64,000 bases of DNA from Aliidiomarina sanyensis (GCF_003987175.1 NZ_PIPM01000009.1:35525-99524), one strand, 5' to 3'. Counted from the stretch's first letter, positions 37,507 through 47,715 are shown. Notes: generated by a model not told the origin, from the letters alone. A program made the numbers and translations.

Positions 37507-37532
37507 AAAGGGAGCCAAGAGGCTCCCTTTTT
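37507..37532 (+). terminator. intrinsic terminator after clpX
   Basis: A 10-bp perfect stem AAAGGGAGCC/GGCTCCCTTT with an AAGA loop, followed by T residues, 7 bases after the clpX stop. Confidence 0.88.
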
Positions 37533-37542
37533 CTTAAAAGCC

Positions 37543-37570
37543 ATTGAACTTTCCGTACGAAGCCGCATAT
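37543..37570 (+). promoter_or_regulatory. candidate sigma-32 (heat-shock) promoter for lon
   Basis: ATTGAACT at 37543-37550 and CCGCATAT at 37563-37570, with 14 bases between TTGAA and the -10 block. It resembles the sigma-32 pattern CTTGAA / CCCCATNT with a few mismatches, and lon is a known heat-shock gene. Confidence 0.45.
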
Positions 37571-37603
37571 TAGAGATTAAGACAGTTTTTTCGGACAACG
37601 ATA

Positions 37604-39976
37604 ATGGGATCAGAGATGACAGAAGCGAGCGGTCAACGTCAAGGGATGCCGGTCTTACCATTACGTGATGTGGTAGTCTATCCGCATATGGTGATTCCGC
37701 TTTTCGTGGGACGGGAGAAATCCATTCGCTGCCTTGATGCAGCGATGAACGACAATAAAGAAATTTTTCTTGTGGCACAAAAAGATGCCTCAGTGGAAGA
37801 ACCGGCAGCAGACGACATCTACGAAGTCGGTGCGATTGCAACGATCCTTCAGCTTCTCAAACTGCCCGATGGCACCGTTAAAGTCCTCGTTGAGGGGACC
37901 CAGCGGGCGCGCGTGAAAGCGTGGAATCCTGAGGGTGAGTTTTTCCGTGCAGATGTTGAGGCGCTTGTGAGCGACGGCATCGAAGAGCGCGAAGAAGAGG
38001 TGTTGGTGCGTTCAGCACTCAATCAATTTGAAGGCTATGTAAAGCTCAATAAGAAAACTCCGCCTGAAGTGCTCACGTCCTTAAATGGGATTGACGATGC
38101 GGATCGTTTAGCAGACACCATGGCGGCGCATATGCCGTTGAAATTAGCCGACAAGCAACGAGTTCTTGAGATCGTAAGTGTTCAGGAGCGCCTCGAGCAT
38201 TTGATGGCGCTTATGGAAGGCGAGATTGATATTCTGCAGGTCGAGCGCAAGATTCGTAATCGCGTCAAACAGCAAATGGAAAAGAGTCAACGCGAGTACT
38301 ACTTGAATGAGCAGATGAAAGCCATTCAAAAGGAGCTCGGAGAGGGCGAAGACGGTGTTGACGAGTTTGAGGCGCTGGCTAAGAAGATTGACGAAGCTGA
38401 GATGCCGAAGGAAGCGTACGACAAGGCGAAATCTGAGCTCCAAAAACTGCGAATGATGTCGCCGATGTCTGCAGAAGCGACCGTTGTTCGCAGCTATATT
38501 GAATGGATTACAGGCGTACCGTGGAAGAAGAAATCACGGGTGAAGAAAGATTTGGCGGACGCTGAGAAAATCCTCAATGAAGATCATTATGGCCTTGAAA
38601 AAGTGAAAGAACGCATTCTTGACTACTTGGCGGTTCAGCAGCGAAGTAAGAAAGTCCGTGGTCCGATCCTATGTCTTGTTGGACCGCCTGGAGTCGGAAA
38701 GACTTCCTTGGGACAGTCGATTGCGAAGGCGACGGGTCGTAAGTATGTCCGCATGGCCCTCGGGGGCGTGCGGGACGAAGCCGAAATTCGAGGCCACCGT
38801 CGGACCTACATTGGTTCGATGCCGGGCAAATTAATGCAAAAGATGGCTAAGGTCGGTGTCCGTAATCCACTCTTTCTCCTTGATGAAATCGATAAGATGT
38901 CATCGGATATGCGAGGTGACCCCTCGTCCGCACTGCTTGAGGTTCTCGATCCCGAACAGAACAGTAGTTTTAATGATCACTACTTGGAGGTCGATTACGA
39001 TCTGTCCGACATTATGTTTGTAGCGACTTCAAACAGTATGAATATTCCAGCGCCCTTGCTGGATCGGATGGAAGTGATTCGCCTTTCGGGCTACACCGAG
39101 GATGAGAAACTCAATATTGCGAAGCGTCACTTACTGACCAAGCAAATGGAACGCAATGGGTTGCGAAAAGGGGAGCTAGAGATTGCCGACGATGCGATTC
39201 TCGGAATCATCCGATATTACACACGTGAGGCCGGTGTTCGTAACTTGGAACGCGAGATATCTACTTTATGTCGTAAATCGGTTCGCCGAATCTTACTTGA
39301 TAAGAAGCTCAAAAAGGTTCAAATCAATGCAGAGAATCTCGAGGACTTTCTCGGTGTTCGTCGCCACGATTTCGGAAAAGCAGAAGAAGAGAATCAAATT
39401 GGGCAGGTGACAGGCCTTGCGTGGACTCAAGTGGGCGGCGACTTGCTGACGATTGAAGCCACAAGTGTTCCAGGAAAAGGAAAAGTGGTTTGCACCGGCT
39501 CGCTCGGTGATGTGATGAAGGAATCCATTAGCACCGCGATGACGGTCGTTCGGAGCCGTGCGGAAAAGCTGGGTATTGCGGATGACTTTCATGAAAAGCG
39601 CGACGTGCATGTGCATGTTCCTGAAGGGGCAACCCCGAAAGATGGACCCAGTGCCGGGATTGCCATGGTGACCGCATTAGTTTCGTCTTTGACGGGTAAT
39701 CCTGTTCGGGCCGATGTGGCCATGACCGGTGAAATTACCCTACGTGGTGAAGTGCTTGCCATCGGTGGTTTGAAGGAAAAATTACTAGCGGCACATCGCG
39801 GTGGCATCAAACGTGTCCTTATTCCGAAGGAGAATGAGCGCGATCTTAAGGAGATTGCGGCCAATGTGAAGGCGGATTTACAAATTTTTCCGGTGCAATG
39901 GATTGATGAAGTTCTTACGTTAGCACTGGCTGATGAGCCTTATAAGTCACCGAAAAATAAGAGAAAATCAAAATAA
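37604..39976 (+). CDS. lon: ATP-dependent protease Lon
   Basis: 790 residues. N-terminal LAN domain ([26 protein letters not shown]), AAA+ domain with Walker [10 protein letters not shown] and Walker [10 protein letters not shown], and the C-terminal protease domain with catalytic Ser in [10 protein letters not shown] and Lys in the [14 protein letters not shown] block. ATG 37616 four codons downstream is an alternative start; neither has a strong ribosome-binding site. Confidence 0.97.
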   Translation: MGSEMTEASGQRQGMPVLPLRDVVVYPHMVIPLFVGREKSIRCLDAAMNDNKEIFLVAQKDASVEEPAADDIYEVGAIATILQLLKLPDGTVKVLVEGTQRARVKAWNPEGEFFRADVEALVSDGIEEREEEVLVRSALNQFEGYVKLNKKTPPEVLTSLNGIDDADRLADTMAAHMPLKLADKQRVLEIVSVQERLEHLMALMEGEIDILQVERKIRNRVKQQMEKSQREYYLNEQMKAIQKELGEGEDGVDEFEALAKKIDEAEMPKEAYDKAKSELQKLRMMSPMSAEATVVRSYIEWITGVPWKKKSRVKKDLADAEKILNEDHYGLEKVKERILDYLAVQQRSKKVRGPILCLVGPPGVGKTSLGQSIAKATGRKYVRMALGGVRDEAEIRGHRRTYIGSMPGKLMQKMAKVGVRNPLFLLDEIDKMSSDMRGDPSSALLEVLDPEQNSSFNDHYLEVDYDLSDIMFVATSNSMNIPAPLLDRMEVIRLSGYTEDEKLNIAKRHLLTKQMERNGLRKGELEIADDAILGIIRYYTREAGVRNLEREISTLCRKSVRRILLDKKLKKVQINAENLEDFLGVRRHDFGKAEEENQIGQVTGLAWTQVGGDLLTIEATSVPGKGKVVCTGSLGDVMKESISTAMTVVRSRAEKLGIADDFHEKRDVHVHVPEGATPKDGPSAGIAMVTALVSSLTGNPVRADVAMTGEITLRGEVLAIGGLKEKLLAAHRGGIKRVLIPKENERDLKEIAANVKADLQIFPVQWIDEVLTLALADEPYKSPKNKRKSK

Positions 39977-39985
39977 GCCAATGGT

Positions 39986-40013
39986 CGGGAGCCCCAGCTA
40001 AACGGGGCTTCCG
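39986..40013 (+). terminator. GC-rich hairpin after lon, weak terminator
   Basis: A 10-bp stem (39986-39995 with 40004-40013, one G-T pair) and an 8-base loop, 9 bases after the lon stop. It is followed by an A-run rather than T, so it is more likely an RNA 3'-end stabiliser than an efficient intrinsic terminator. Confidence 0.4.
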
Positions 40014-40101
40014 GAAAAAATTGTTAATTTTTAACGAAAAAAGGCTTTTCAATAAAAATCACTGTGATAGCCTAGAGAAAGTCGCCCACGCCTTGTTGCT
40101 A

Positions 40102-40129
40102 AAGGCACACAGGGAATACGGGGTGCCTT
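40102..40129 (+). promoter_or_regulatory. inverted repeat upstream of the hupB promoter
   Basis: AAGGCAC (40102-40108) and GTGCCTT (40123-40129) are a perfect 7-bp palindrome, 21 bases upstream of the -35 of hupB. It could be an operator or a short hairpin on a longer transcript. Confidence 0.3.
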
Positions 40130-40149
40130 GAAATAAGCATATTGGATGC

Positions 40150-40178
40150 TTGAACTAATGGTATAAGCTTGTTATAAA
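40150..40178 (+). promoter_or_regulatory. sigma-70 promoter for hupB
   Basis: TTGAAC (40150-40155), 17-base spacer, TATAAA (40173-40178). It matches consensus well and lies 66 bases upstream of the hupB start codon. Confidence 0.75.
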
Positions 40179-40244
40179 CTTTGTTGGCCCATTTTTAAAA
40201 TGGAACCACGGAACTCCATAATAACAATCTAAGGGGATGATACT

Positions 40245-40517
40245 GTGAACAAGTCTCAGCTAATTGACAAAATCGCAGCAGACGCAGAACTTTCCAAAGC
40301 AGCAGCAGGTCGTGCTCTGGACTCTTTTATCAGTGCAGTGACTGAAGCACTGAAGAATGATGACCAAGTTGCTCTGGTTGGATTTGGTACTTTCACCGTG
40401 CGTGAGCGCTCAGCGCGTACTGGTCGGAATCCACAAACTGGCCAAACAATTCAAATTTCAGCCGCTAAAGTACCTGCATTCAAAGCGGGTAAAGCACTGA
40501 AAGACGCGGTCAACTAA
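40245..40517 (+). CDS. hupB: DNA-binding protein HU-beta
   Basis: 90 residues, GTG start preceded by AAGGGGAT. Classic [55 protein letters not shown] and a C-terminal [13 protein letters not shown] dimeric nucleoid protein that bends DNA. Position after lon and before ppiD matches E. coli. Confidence 0.97.
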   Translation: MNKSQLIDKIAADAELSKAAAGRALDSFISAVTEALKNDDQVALVGFGTFTVRERSARTGRNPQTGQTIQISAAKVPAFKAGKALKDAVN

Positions 40518-40536
40518 GAAGTTACCCATTCAGAAA

Positions 40537-40566
40537 CGCCGCAATAGTGTGATATAATTTGCGGCG
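40537..40566 (+). promoter_or_regulatory. inverted repeat enclosing an extended -10 promoter-like element
   Basis: CGCCGCAA (40537-40544) pairs with TTGCGGCG (40559-40566). The loop holds TGATATAAT (40550-40558), a perfect extended -10 (TGnTATAAT). A transcript from here would reach the terminator at 40580 after only about 40 bases, unless it reads through into ppiD. Confidence 0.4.
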
Positions 40567-40579
40567 CGATGACTGTAGG

Positions 40580-40605
40580 AAGCGCATCGCCTGATGCGCT
40601 TTTTT
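40580..40605 (+). terminator. intrinsic terminator between hupB and ppiD
   Basis: AAGCGCATC (40580-40588) with GATGCGCTT (40593-40601), loop GCCT, followed by T. It serves hupB or the short transcript suggested just upstream. Confidence 0.85.
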
Positions 40606-40654
40606 CATGTCAAGGGTTTACATAACTGCGGTTAGTGTTGAAAAGAGATAAACC

Positions 40655-42520
40655 ATGCTCGATAGGATTCGTGAAGGGGCGCAGGGCCCGGTTGTTAAGG
40701 TCATCCTGTTCCTAATTATTATTACATTCGCATTTACTGGTGTAAGCGCATATCTCGGCGGCGGTTCGTCAGATTACGTAGCTAAAGTAAATGATCAAGA
40801 AATCAGTCGTGCTGCATTCGAACGCCAATACCAAAATCAGCGTTCGATGATGGAGCAGCAGTTTGGTGACATGTTTAATCTGTTAGCGGCAGACGAAGAT
40901 TATATGCGTCAACTTCGTCGTGACGTGCTTGAGGGCATGATTGAAGAGCAGCTAGCGGTTGAGCTTGCCGGCAAACTTGGTCTGAAGCAATCATCGGCTG
41001 CACTGCGTGAGCAAGTTCGACAGATGCCTGAGTTCCAAGTGGGGGGCCAGTTTGACAACAACCTGTACCTTCGGTTGTTGAATAATGCTGGTTTCACACC
41101 TGAAATGTTCCGTGACTATTTGCAGACCGAAATGAGCCGCGTGATGCTGTTACAAGGCGTCATGGGTTCTGAATTTGCACTTCCGCATGAGATTGAGCGG
41201 ATGCAAGTGTTACAGAATGAGCGCCGCTCTGGTCGTTTTGCAACGATTTCAGCTGCGCAATTTCTTGCAGATATTCAGGTTTCCGACGAGGACATCGAAA
41301 ACTTCTATTTCGATAATCAAGATCGCTTCCGGCAAGAGGAACGGATTCGCTTGAACTACATTGAGCTGTCGTTCGCCGATGTCGTGGACTCTGTGGTCGT
41401 TGATGAGGATGAAGTCAGAGATTACTTTGAAAGCAATCCTGCGGCGTTTGCGACCACCGAAACTCGCTCGATTTCGCACATCCTTGTTGAGTTTGGTGAT
41501 GATGAAGACGCAGCCCTTGCGCGTATTCAAAACATTCAAACGCGTCTTAATGACGGCGAAGACTTTGCTGATCTTGCGGCAGCAGAGTCGGACGATATTT
41601 TCAGTGGTGAAGATGGTGGTGATTTAGGTCGCCTAGAAGCGGGTATGTTGGATCCAGACCTTGAAGAGGCTGGCTTCGCCCTGTCAGCTGAAGGTGATGT
41701 TTCTGATATCGTTCGCTCAGAATTTGGCTTCCATTTGGTGAAGTTGACTGAGTTGGTTCCTGCTCAGCGCAGCGAGTTTGCCGATGTCGCGGATGACATT
41801 CGTCGAAATTTAGCGCAGGCCGAAGCCGAGCGGCTTTATTTTGAGAAGCAGCAAACGCTTGCTCGGATGGCATTTGAAATTCCAGACACGCTTGATGTAG
41901 CAGCAGAAGAGCTTGGCTTGGAAATTCAAACATCGCCTTGGATTCGTCGTGATCAAGCACCTGAAGGCTATGATGATCCCCGCCTTCTCGCAGAAGCTTT
42001 TTCTGATGACGTCCGTGAGATGGGCATGAACAGTGAGCTTGTCGAGCTAAATCAGCGGTCGATTGTTGTCCGTGCACAAGATTACCAAGCTGCTCGTGTC
42101 CGTGATTTAGCGGAAGTGCGTGGTGACATTGAAGCTTATCTGGCTGAGCAACAAGCTGAGGCGCAAGCTGCAGATTACGCTCAACAGCTTCTGGCGCAAC
42201 TTTTGGCTGGTGAATCGATTGAAGGCGAAGCGGTTGAGTTCCGTACCATTGAATCAACGCCTCGTTTTGGTGGCGAGCTGCCGGGCTCTGTTCGACAAGA
42301 GCTATTTCGCATGGCACTAACCGATCAAGCATATGCGACAGTGACTTTGAGTAATGGGGACGCTGCGATTGTTCAACTGACGGACGTCACTCCAGGAGCC
42401 GTCGATGCAGCCGAGCGTGAGCGCTTTGGTCGTCAGATCGAGGGGCAACGCGCTGAGCTAGCGTATCGCGCGCTGATGGAAGGGCTGAAAGCGCAAGCGA
42501 AGATCGAGCGTCGCCTGTAA
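40655..42520 (+). CDS. ppiD: inner-membrane-anchored periplasmic folding factor PpiD
   Basis: 621 residues. N-terminal MLDRIREGAQGPVVKVILFLIIITFAFTGV gives a single membrane anchor (about 13-34), then a SurA/PpiD-like N-terminal chaperone region, one PpiC-type parvulin domain (about 263-360, TETRSISHILVEF...SEFGFHLVKL), and a C-terminal domain. It is anchored at the Sec translocon and helps periplasmic and outer-membrane protein folding. The hupB-ppiD order is conserved. Confidence 0.95.
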   Translation: MLDRIREGAQGPVVKVILFLIIITFAFTGVSAYLGGGSSDYVAKVNDQEISRAAFERQYQNQRSMMEQQFGDMFNLLAADEDYMRQLRRDVLEGMIEEQLAVELAGKLGLKQSSAALREQVRQMPEFQVGGQFDNNLYLRLLNNAGFTPEMFRDYLQTEMSRVMLLQGVMGSEFALPHEIERMQVLQNERRSGRFATISAAQFLADIQVSDEDIENFYFDNQDRFRQEERIRLNYIELSFADVVDSVVVDEDEVRDYFESNPAAFATTETRSISHILVEFGDDEDAALARIQNIQTRLNDGEDFADLAAAESDDIFSGEDGGDLGRLEAGMLDPDLEEAGFALSAEGDVSDIVRSEFGFHLVKLTELVPAQRSEFADVADDIRRNLAQAEAERLYFEKQQTLARMAFEIPDTLDVAAEELGLEIQTSPWIRRDQAPEGYDDPRLLAEAFSDDVREMGMNSELVELNQRSIVVRAQDYQAARVRDLAEVRGDIEAYLAEQQAEAQAADYAQQLLAQLLAGESIEGEAVEFRTIESTPRFGGELPGSVRQELFRMALTDQAYATVTLSNGDAAIVQLTDVTPGAVDAAERERFGRQIEGQRAELAYRALMEGLKAQAKIERRL

Positions 42521-42560
42521 GGTTTAGTTACATTGCTGAATCAATGAGCGTGGTAAAAAT

Positions 42561-42592
42561 AAAAACCGAACTCTATGGAGTTCGGTTTTTTT
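42561..42592. terminator. bidirectional terminator between ppiD and batD
   Basis: AAAAACCGAACTC / GAGTTCGGTTTTTTT with a TATG loop; A-tract on the left and T-tract on the right let it stop both convergent transcripts. Confidence 0.9.
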
Positions 42593-42657
42593 ATGGGTAT
42601 TAATCGTGGCACGCCACGTGGTAATTCTAGCCGCATAAAACAGGTTCGAAGGTCCAG

Positions 42658-44412
42658 TTACTCCGGATACAAGGGTGGGACGCCGTCTTCACCTGCTTGT
42701 TGGCGTGTGAGGTGCAGGGAAGTCAGATGCTCCCACAATGCTTTCCCTTCATTCCAGGACGTGTCGACGGGGTTAAACAACGAACTCTCAAGGCGTTCCA
42801 AAAGCGCGGTCAGCTCCGCTGAGGGTACTGCGGTGCCAATCATCGGCAAGGAAGTCGCAGGGCGTCCCGTACGAGCGTAGTGCCATTCGCGCAAAGCCTG
42901 GGCACAAGCATTCGCATCATTTTTTCTGCAGGCACTTTTGATCGCTTGGAGCGCAGCTCGCGCGCCTTCAGGTGTTTGTGGCTGTGGGCGCTTTGAGCGT
43001 TGAGTCGTGTTAAGCCTATTGGCTCGAATAAACCAGAGTAATGTGCCGAGGGTCGCGAACCACATGATAAATAAAACCGCGGCGAGGATCTGCCAGTGGG
43101 AAGTGCTATGCTCGGCCGGGCGGACTTCATCTGCGGATTCTGCGCTTGATGGAGCGGATGGCCGGTGTGATTCGAGCGCTTCAACGTCCATACTGCCTGG
43201 AGGCAGCACCCCGCCGGGGGGAGCGATAACCCGAACGGTGCGTTCTGGAAGCTCTGCGTATTCCAGCTGATCCTTTTGAACATTCCACCAGGGAACCCGA
43301 ATGGCTGGAATTACAAACTCGCCAGCTTGTGCTGGAATCAGCGCTGTCGTGTAAGTGACCCGTGCGACGGGTTGTCCGCGTAACATGCGCGTATCGGTCT
43401 GCCCTCGATCAGGATAGGTACGTATTTCGGCAGGATAATCAAAGGTAAGGTCCGGGAGTTGTTCACGTCGGACGCCGGCTGCGGTGAGGGTGATGGTGCG
43501 GGTGATGGGTTCGCCCATGGTCCAGAGGCTCTCACTGGGATCCCATTGCTCTTCAAGCATCACAAATTCACTTGGCAACCAAGCGCCTTCAAACGCATCG
43601 GGACGGGAGCGAACTTCGACCGTGATCGCCTCACCGAGTGCTCGGACACTCTCCAGTCGGCCAAAGGTAGTAAAGCTCCCACTCGGAATAATACGTGCCA
43701 TGCCCTCGAATCGAACCGGTTCAATGGTGAAGGTCCCACTTCGGCGGGGCGTGAGAAGATATGTTCGGGTGAGTACCTGATAGCGGCGGCCCTCGACAAT
43801 ATCTTGAGACTGCCGATCTTGCCCGAGTTGCTCAACATGAAAGTGCTCTAGTTCAGGAAGTTCTAGACTTCCACTCTCGATAGCAGCAGCCATAAACAAC
43901 CGCACGGTTAAGCGAACCTGTTGCTGAACATACGGCCGTTCTGATTCGATCTCGGTTTTCAGAAAATAGTCTGCTTGCTCACCGTCCGTCTCTTGTCGTG
44001 GGATGACTTCAAAGTCTATGGGTTGCGTGCGGACACCATTTACGGTGAGAGACGGAATTTGATAGTTGCCAACAGCAGGAGCCGTTAAGGTAACGCGCCA
44101 CTCGGTGGTATGTTGGGATTCGTTATTGACGATTCGCGATGACGAGTTGACCGAGGTTCCGCGAATGCGAAAGTCTCTAAGAAATTGCTCAGGCTGGAAT
44201 GCAGTGTTTGGCAGCCGCTGATTCGCTGAAACAATGAGGGTAAAGGTTTCATACTCGAGAACTGGATTTGCGCTCAGCGTTACCTGAATTTCCAGTCCAC
44301 CTGTGTCTGCGTAAGCGAACTGCACGAAAAGCAGACTGGCGATAAGGTACATCCAGATCGAGCGCGCGCGTGGCTGTTTAAAATATGACCGAAAAGTGAG
44401 CCCGGACGTCAT
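42658..44412 (-). CDS. batD: BatD/oxygen-tolerance family protein
   Basis: 584 residues. Signal peptide (about 18-36), a series of beta-sandwich domains with BatD blocks (GLEIQVTLSANPVLEYETFTLIVSAN, WRVTLTAPAVGNYQIPSLTVNG), a membrane segment near residue 455 (ILAAVLFIMWFATLGTLLWFI), and a C-terminal cytoplasmic helical part. BatD acts with BatA and BatB at the inner membrane; its name comes from Bacteroides aerotolerance. Last gene of the moxR-bat operon, starting directly after batB/C. Confidence 0.88.
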   Translation of the reverse strand: MTSGLTFRSYFKQPRARSIWMYLIASLLFVQFAYADTGGLEIQVTLSANPVLEYETFTLIVSANQRLPNTAFQPEQFLRDFRIRGTSVNSSSRIVNNESQHTTEWRVTLTAPAVGNYQIPSLTVNGVRTQPIDFEVIPRQETDGEQADYFLKTEIESERPYVQQQVRLTVRLFMAAAIESGSLELPELEHFHVEQLGQDRQSQDIVEGRRYQVLTRTYLLTPRRSGTFTIEPVRFEGMARIIPSGSFTTFGRLESVRALGEAITVEVRSRPDAFEGAWLPSEFVMLEEQWDPSESLWTMGEPITRTITLTAAGVRREQLPDLTFDYPAEIRTYPDRGQTDTRMLRGQPVARVTYTTALIPAQAGEFVIPAIRVPWWNVQKDQLEYAELPERTVRVIAPPGGVLPPGSMDVEALESHRPSAPSSAESADEVRPAEHSTSHWQILAAVLFIMWFATLGTLLWFIRANRLNTTQRSKRPQPQTPEGARAALQAIKSACRKNDANACAQALREWHYARTGRPATSLPMIGTAVPSAELTALLERLESSLFNPVDTSWNEGKALWEHLTSLHLTRQQAGEDGVPPLYPE

Positions 44413-46236
44413 TTAGAATCCTCGAGGTGGTGGTTGTGTCTGATTTCGCCGGCGTTGCGCTTCGCGCTGCAGGCGATTCCGTAGGATAAGTGCAGGGTCC
44501 TCATCGACTCTGCGTAAAAGTTGATTGAGTTCATCTAACTCCTCTTGCGTTCGTTCAAGGCGTTCGGGAGCCTCCTGATACACCTGGTTGTCGCCATTTT
44601 CCTCACGCGACTCGTCCGCTGTGTCTTCCTCTTGATTGGCACCCTCGTGATCATCGCTTGGGGTTTCACTGGGGCTATCGAAGTCCTCAGACCCGCTCTC
44701 TGACCTTCTTTCATCTTCAGTCGAACCGTCATTGGCAGCGTCGGAGTCATTGCTCGCATCGGTTTCACCGGTGTGTTCGTCATTGTCATCGTCCTGGGAT
44801 GCATCATCGCCTTGCGGTTGCTGATCACGAAGCGCCTTAATAAGGGTGTAGTTGTCTTGCGCCTCTTGCCAATCCGGACGTTTACTTAGGGCTTGTTGGT
44901 ATGCGTCCAACGCGGCATCAAACTCACCGAGTTGAGCAAGAGCATTGCCCTGATTGAAACGCGCATGCGCGCCAGGGAGCTCACTATAGAGTGCAGCCGC
45001 TTCAGCATATTGTCCCGCACGATAATGCGCCAACGCCCGGTGCTCCGCACTTTGATACACATCTGCAGCCGAAGCATAATCGCCGAACGTCTGTAGCCGT
45101 TGTGCTTGTTGGTCTCGGGTGAGGAACATCCGCTCGAGCCAAGACAACTGAGCTCGATTCACAGGGGATAGGTCCCCTGCCGGAGGCGCTGCGTGGCTGG
45201 TGGGGGACATGATGAGTGGGACGAATACAATGGGCAGCGCATATAAGACACCACGCCGAGCGGCGTATAACGCAAATGGAACAAGGAGCAGCGCAATCCA
45301 AGGCCCCAGGTCACGCCAAGCGTCTCCCTGTTCAAAAGCTTCGACAAAGTCTGTCTGATCACGTGCCGCGGCGGCAATGAGTTGCTCCACATCCTGATGA
45401 TCTTGTGTGTATGTTTGATAACGTCCACCGGTTACACGGGTGATGGTTTGAAGATAATCTGGAATGAGCCGTGGAATGATAATTCTGCCCTGGGGATCAC
45501 GGACCAGCTCACCATCGGCGCCGCGAATGGGCGCACCATCGGGGGTGCCCACTGCAAGTATATGAACACGCCAATTTTTGTCTCTCAGGTGGCGTCGAAT
45601 ATCGTCCATATCCCGTTGTTGAATGCCGCCAGTAAACCAAAAGATATCACCATCTCGATATCCTGCTGCTTGAAGCAGCCTGCTGGCTTCCTCAAAACCA
45701 AGTAATGGATAATTACCATCTGTGGGCATGACTTCCGGCTCGAGCACCGTCAGACTCTGCAGTATATTTCGGTTGTCTCGCGTAAGGGGCGTTACCGTAA
45801 ACGCATCCCCAGCATAGGCGACGAGTCCAAGTTGCCCCTCGTGCATCCGATTCACTAAGTCCACGGCTTTGAATCGCAATCTCGTGTGTCGATCGGGGAC
45901 CACGTCCTGGGCTCGCGTATCGATCGAGGCATCAAAGAGAAGAACAGCGCCGCGGTCTGTGGTAAACGTTGGAACATCAATTTTCTCCACGGCGGGGCCT
46001 GCGAGCGCGACAATGCAAATCATCACCGCGGTCAGCACGCTCAATGGTCGTGCCCACGCGTTGTGCTTACCTTGGATACGAACAAGGTGATGCGCTAAAT
46101 GAGGGGCAATCACTTGTGTTGCCATGCGATCAGATTTTGCCCTGCGCCAGATCCAAGGCGACAAGATGAACAACGGGATCAGGGTGAGGAGCCAGAGCGG
46201 GCGCAACCAGTGAACTCCAAGGAAGGTTATTTCCAT
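44413..46236 (-). CDS. BatB/BatC fusion: von Willebrand A domain plus TPR, metal site degenerate
   Basis: 607 residues. Membrane segments near 10-28, 64-82 and 310-340; a vWA domain between (about 95-290); then TPR repeats (about 375-465, for example ARFNQGNALAQLGEFDAALDAYQQAL), and a long acidic Asp/Glu/Ser-rich tail. The TPR half corresponds to BatC of other bacteria. The MIDAS motif, usually DxSxS, reads DASID (102-106), and the usual TDG near the domain end reads TGG (202-204), so divalent-metal binding may be lost. It overlaps batA by 10 bases. Confidence 0.86.
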   Translation of the reverse strand: MEITFLGVHWLRPLWLLTLIPLFILSPWIWRRAKSDRMATQVIAPHLAHHLVRIQGKHNAWARPLSVLTAVMICIVALAGPAVEKIDVPTFTTDRGAVLLFDASIDTRAQDVVPDRHTRLRFKAVDLVNRMHEGQLGLVAYAGDAFTVTPLTRDNRNILQSLTVLEPEVMPTDGNYPLLGFEEASRLLQAAGYRDGDIFWFTGGIQQRDMDDIRRHLRDKNWRVHILAVGTPDGAPIRGADGELVRDPQGRIIIPRLIPDYLQTITRVTGGRYQTYTQDHQDVEQLIAAAARDQTDFVEAFEQGDAWRDLGPWIALLLVPFALYAARRGVLYALPIVFVPLIMSPTSHAAPPAGDLSPVNRAQLSWLERMFLTRDQQAQRLQTFGDYASAADVYQSAEHRALAHYRAGQYAEAAALYSELPGAHARFNQGNALAQLGEFDAALDAYQQALSKRPDWQEAQDNYTLIKALRDQQPQGDDASQDDDNDEHTGETDASNDSDAANDGSTEDERRSESGSEDFDSPSETPSDDHEGANQEEDTADESREENGDNQVYQEAPERLERTQEELDELNQLLRRVDEDPALILRNRLQREAQRRRNQTQPPPRGF

Positions 46237-47243
46237 GATGCTCCTCCCTGAACTCGCTTTATGCTACTCGCAGATGTCAACGATAAGGCTATCCAACGAC
46301 TCAGAAACAAGATGAACGCGAGGCTCAACGGGAAGTGAGCCAGACTGCGTTGAGGACGAATCGAGGCATCATCGCGAGCAATTGGCTCAAGACGGTCAAT
46401 TAATGCATAGATCCGTTCCATTTCCTGTGTACTGCGCGCTCGGAAGTATTCGCCACCGGTTGCGCGGGCGACCTCATTTAAAAAGATCTCATCGAGGTCT
46501 ACACTTGGGTTCAGTCGCCGTTCGCCAAAGATTCCACGCACCGTGACTTCGTCAGAGCCAATTCCGATAGTATGAATCTTTACATCGTGACTTCGGGCGA
46601 GCTCGATCGCTTGTTCTGCATTAATCTGCCCGGTGTTAATGGCGCCATCAGTCAGCATGAGAACAAGTCGGTTGGGGCTATCTCGTTCAATAAAGTAGCG
46701 AATGGACAGGGCTATCGCATCACCCAGGGCGGTTCGTTGACCCGCTAGGCCGATAAAAGCCTCCTCAGCCATGGTCGCAACGGTCTCTAAGTCCGAGGTA
46801 ATCGGAACGTACACATGTGCCGAGTCTGCGTAAACAATTAAACCAATCCGGTCCCCTGTCCGGCGACGGATAAAGTCGGCGAGAATGCTGTGAGCGGCCT
46901 CGAGGCGAGTCACAGAGCGCCCATTCAACTCCATATCATCCATTTGCATACTGCCGGATAAATCCAGTGCAATCATGATCTCCCGCGCTTCAGGATTGAT
47001 TGTAATGGGCTCCCCAACCCAGCGTGGCTGTGCGCAGGCAACGACTAACAGTGACCAAATGAGAGCGGGGATGATCCAACGACGCCACGGGGGAGTCCGT
47101 AGGACGGAGGCATCCGGGGCCGTATGACGGGCTTGAGGCATCCAGATCGCAGTTTGCATTCGTTTTACGCGCGGCGTCAGAAAACGAACGAGCAGCGGGA
47201 GAGGCAGTAGTACGAGTGCCCAAATGAGACCGAATTCAATCAT
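46227..47243 (-). CDS. batA: BatA: von Willebrand factor A domain protein
   Basis: 338 residues. Two N-terminal membrane segments (about 3-22 and 57-72), a vWA domain with an intact MIDAS motif DLSGS (94-98), the Thr loop and LMLTDGAINTG, and a C-terminal membrane segment (about 308-325). It pairs with the BatB-type protein encoded next. It overlaps the DUF4381 gene by 8 bases. Confidence 0.92.
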   Translation of the reverse strand: MIEFGLIWALVLLPLPLLVRFLTPRVKRMQTAIWMPQARHTAPDASVLRTPPWRRWIIPALIWSLLVVACAQPRWVGEPITINPEAREIMIALDLSGSMQMDDMELNGRSVTRLEAAHSILADFIRRRTGDRIGLIVYADSAHVYVPITSDLETVATMAEEAFIGLAGQRTALGDAIALSIRYFIERDSPNRLVLMLTDGAINTGQINAEQAIELARSHDVKIHTIGIGSDEVTVRGIFGERRLNPSVDLDEIFLNEVARATGGEYFRARSTQEMERIYALIDRLEPIARDDASIRPQRSLAHFPLSLAFILFLSRWIALSLTSASSIKRVQGGASWK

Positions 47244-47715
47244 TTAGACCACCTTTGAATTGGCCTCGATTTGCAGCCCACCAGCGCTGAAGTAGCGTCC
47301 GATATATGTTTGTGTGCTCGGTACCATGGGTTTGATAAAGATACGGTTCGACTTGGTGCATTTGTGCTGCAAAGTCTTCTTGCTCGGTGGCAGGCATGGT
47401 TTCGATCAAAAACTCGCACCACGCCGGACCCGAGAGATTTAAGGCCGGATGTTTTGGGGATAAGTAATGGATTGCACTCTTCACGACTAAGGTTAAGTCA
47501 CTCATCTGGGATACCGGCTCCCGCAAAGTTGCGTCAACCCATAGAAGAGGACGCTCTTCCTTGCGTGCCCGTTTCCAGTGTTTGATCGCAAAGAAGACAG
47601 CCAGCGAGAGACCCAACAACAGCATCACGAGTAGTACCCACCAAGCTGGAGCCAGCGGAAATAAACCGATCGGCTCAGGCGCGACGATGTCATGAAGTGA
47701 ATCGAGGGGATTCAT
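47236..47715 (-). CDS. DUF4381 family membrane protein
   Basis: 159 residues from ATG 47715 with GAGGTG upstream; the longer open frame is not supported. N-terminal NPLDSLHDIVAPEPIGLFPLAPAWWVLLVMLLLGL leads into one membrane segment (about 21-41), followed by a cytoplasmic helical domain. This protein regularly stands between DUF58 and BatA genes; its role is unknown. The ATG overlaps the DUF58 stop (ATGA). Confidence 0.85.
   Translation of the reverse strand: MNPLDSLHDIVAPEPIGLFPLAPAWWVLLVMLLLGLSLAVFFAIKHWKRARKEERPLLWVDATLREPVSQMSDLTLVVKSAIHYLSPKHPALNLSGPAWCEFLIETMPATEQEDFAAQMHQVEPYLYQTHGTEHTNIYRTLLQRWWAANRGQFKGGLND

Noticed and set aside
41601..42332. 243-residue minus-strand ORF inside ppiD
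   Set aside because: Antisense shadow of ppiD, with no ribosome-binding site or recognisable domain.
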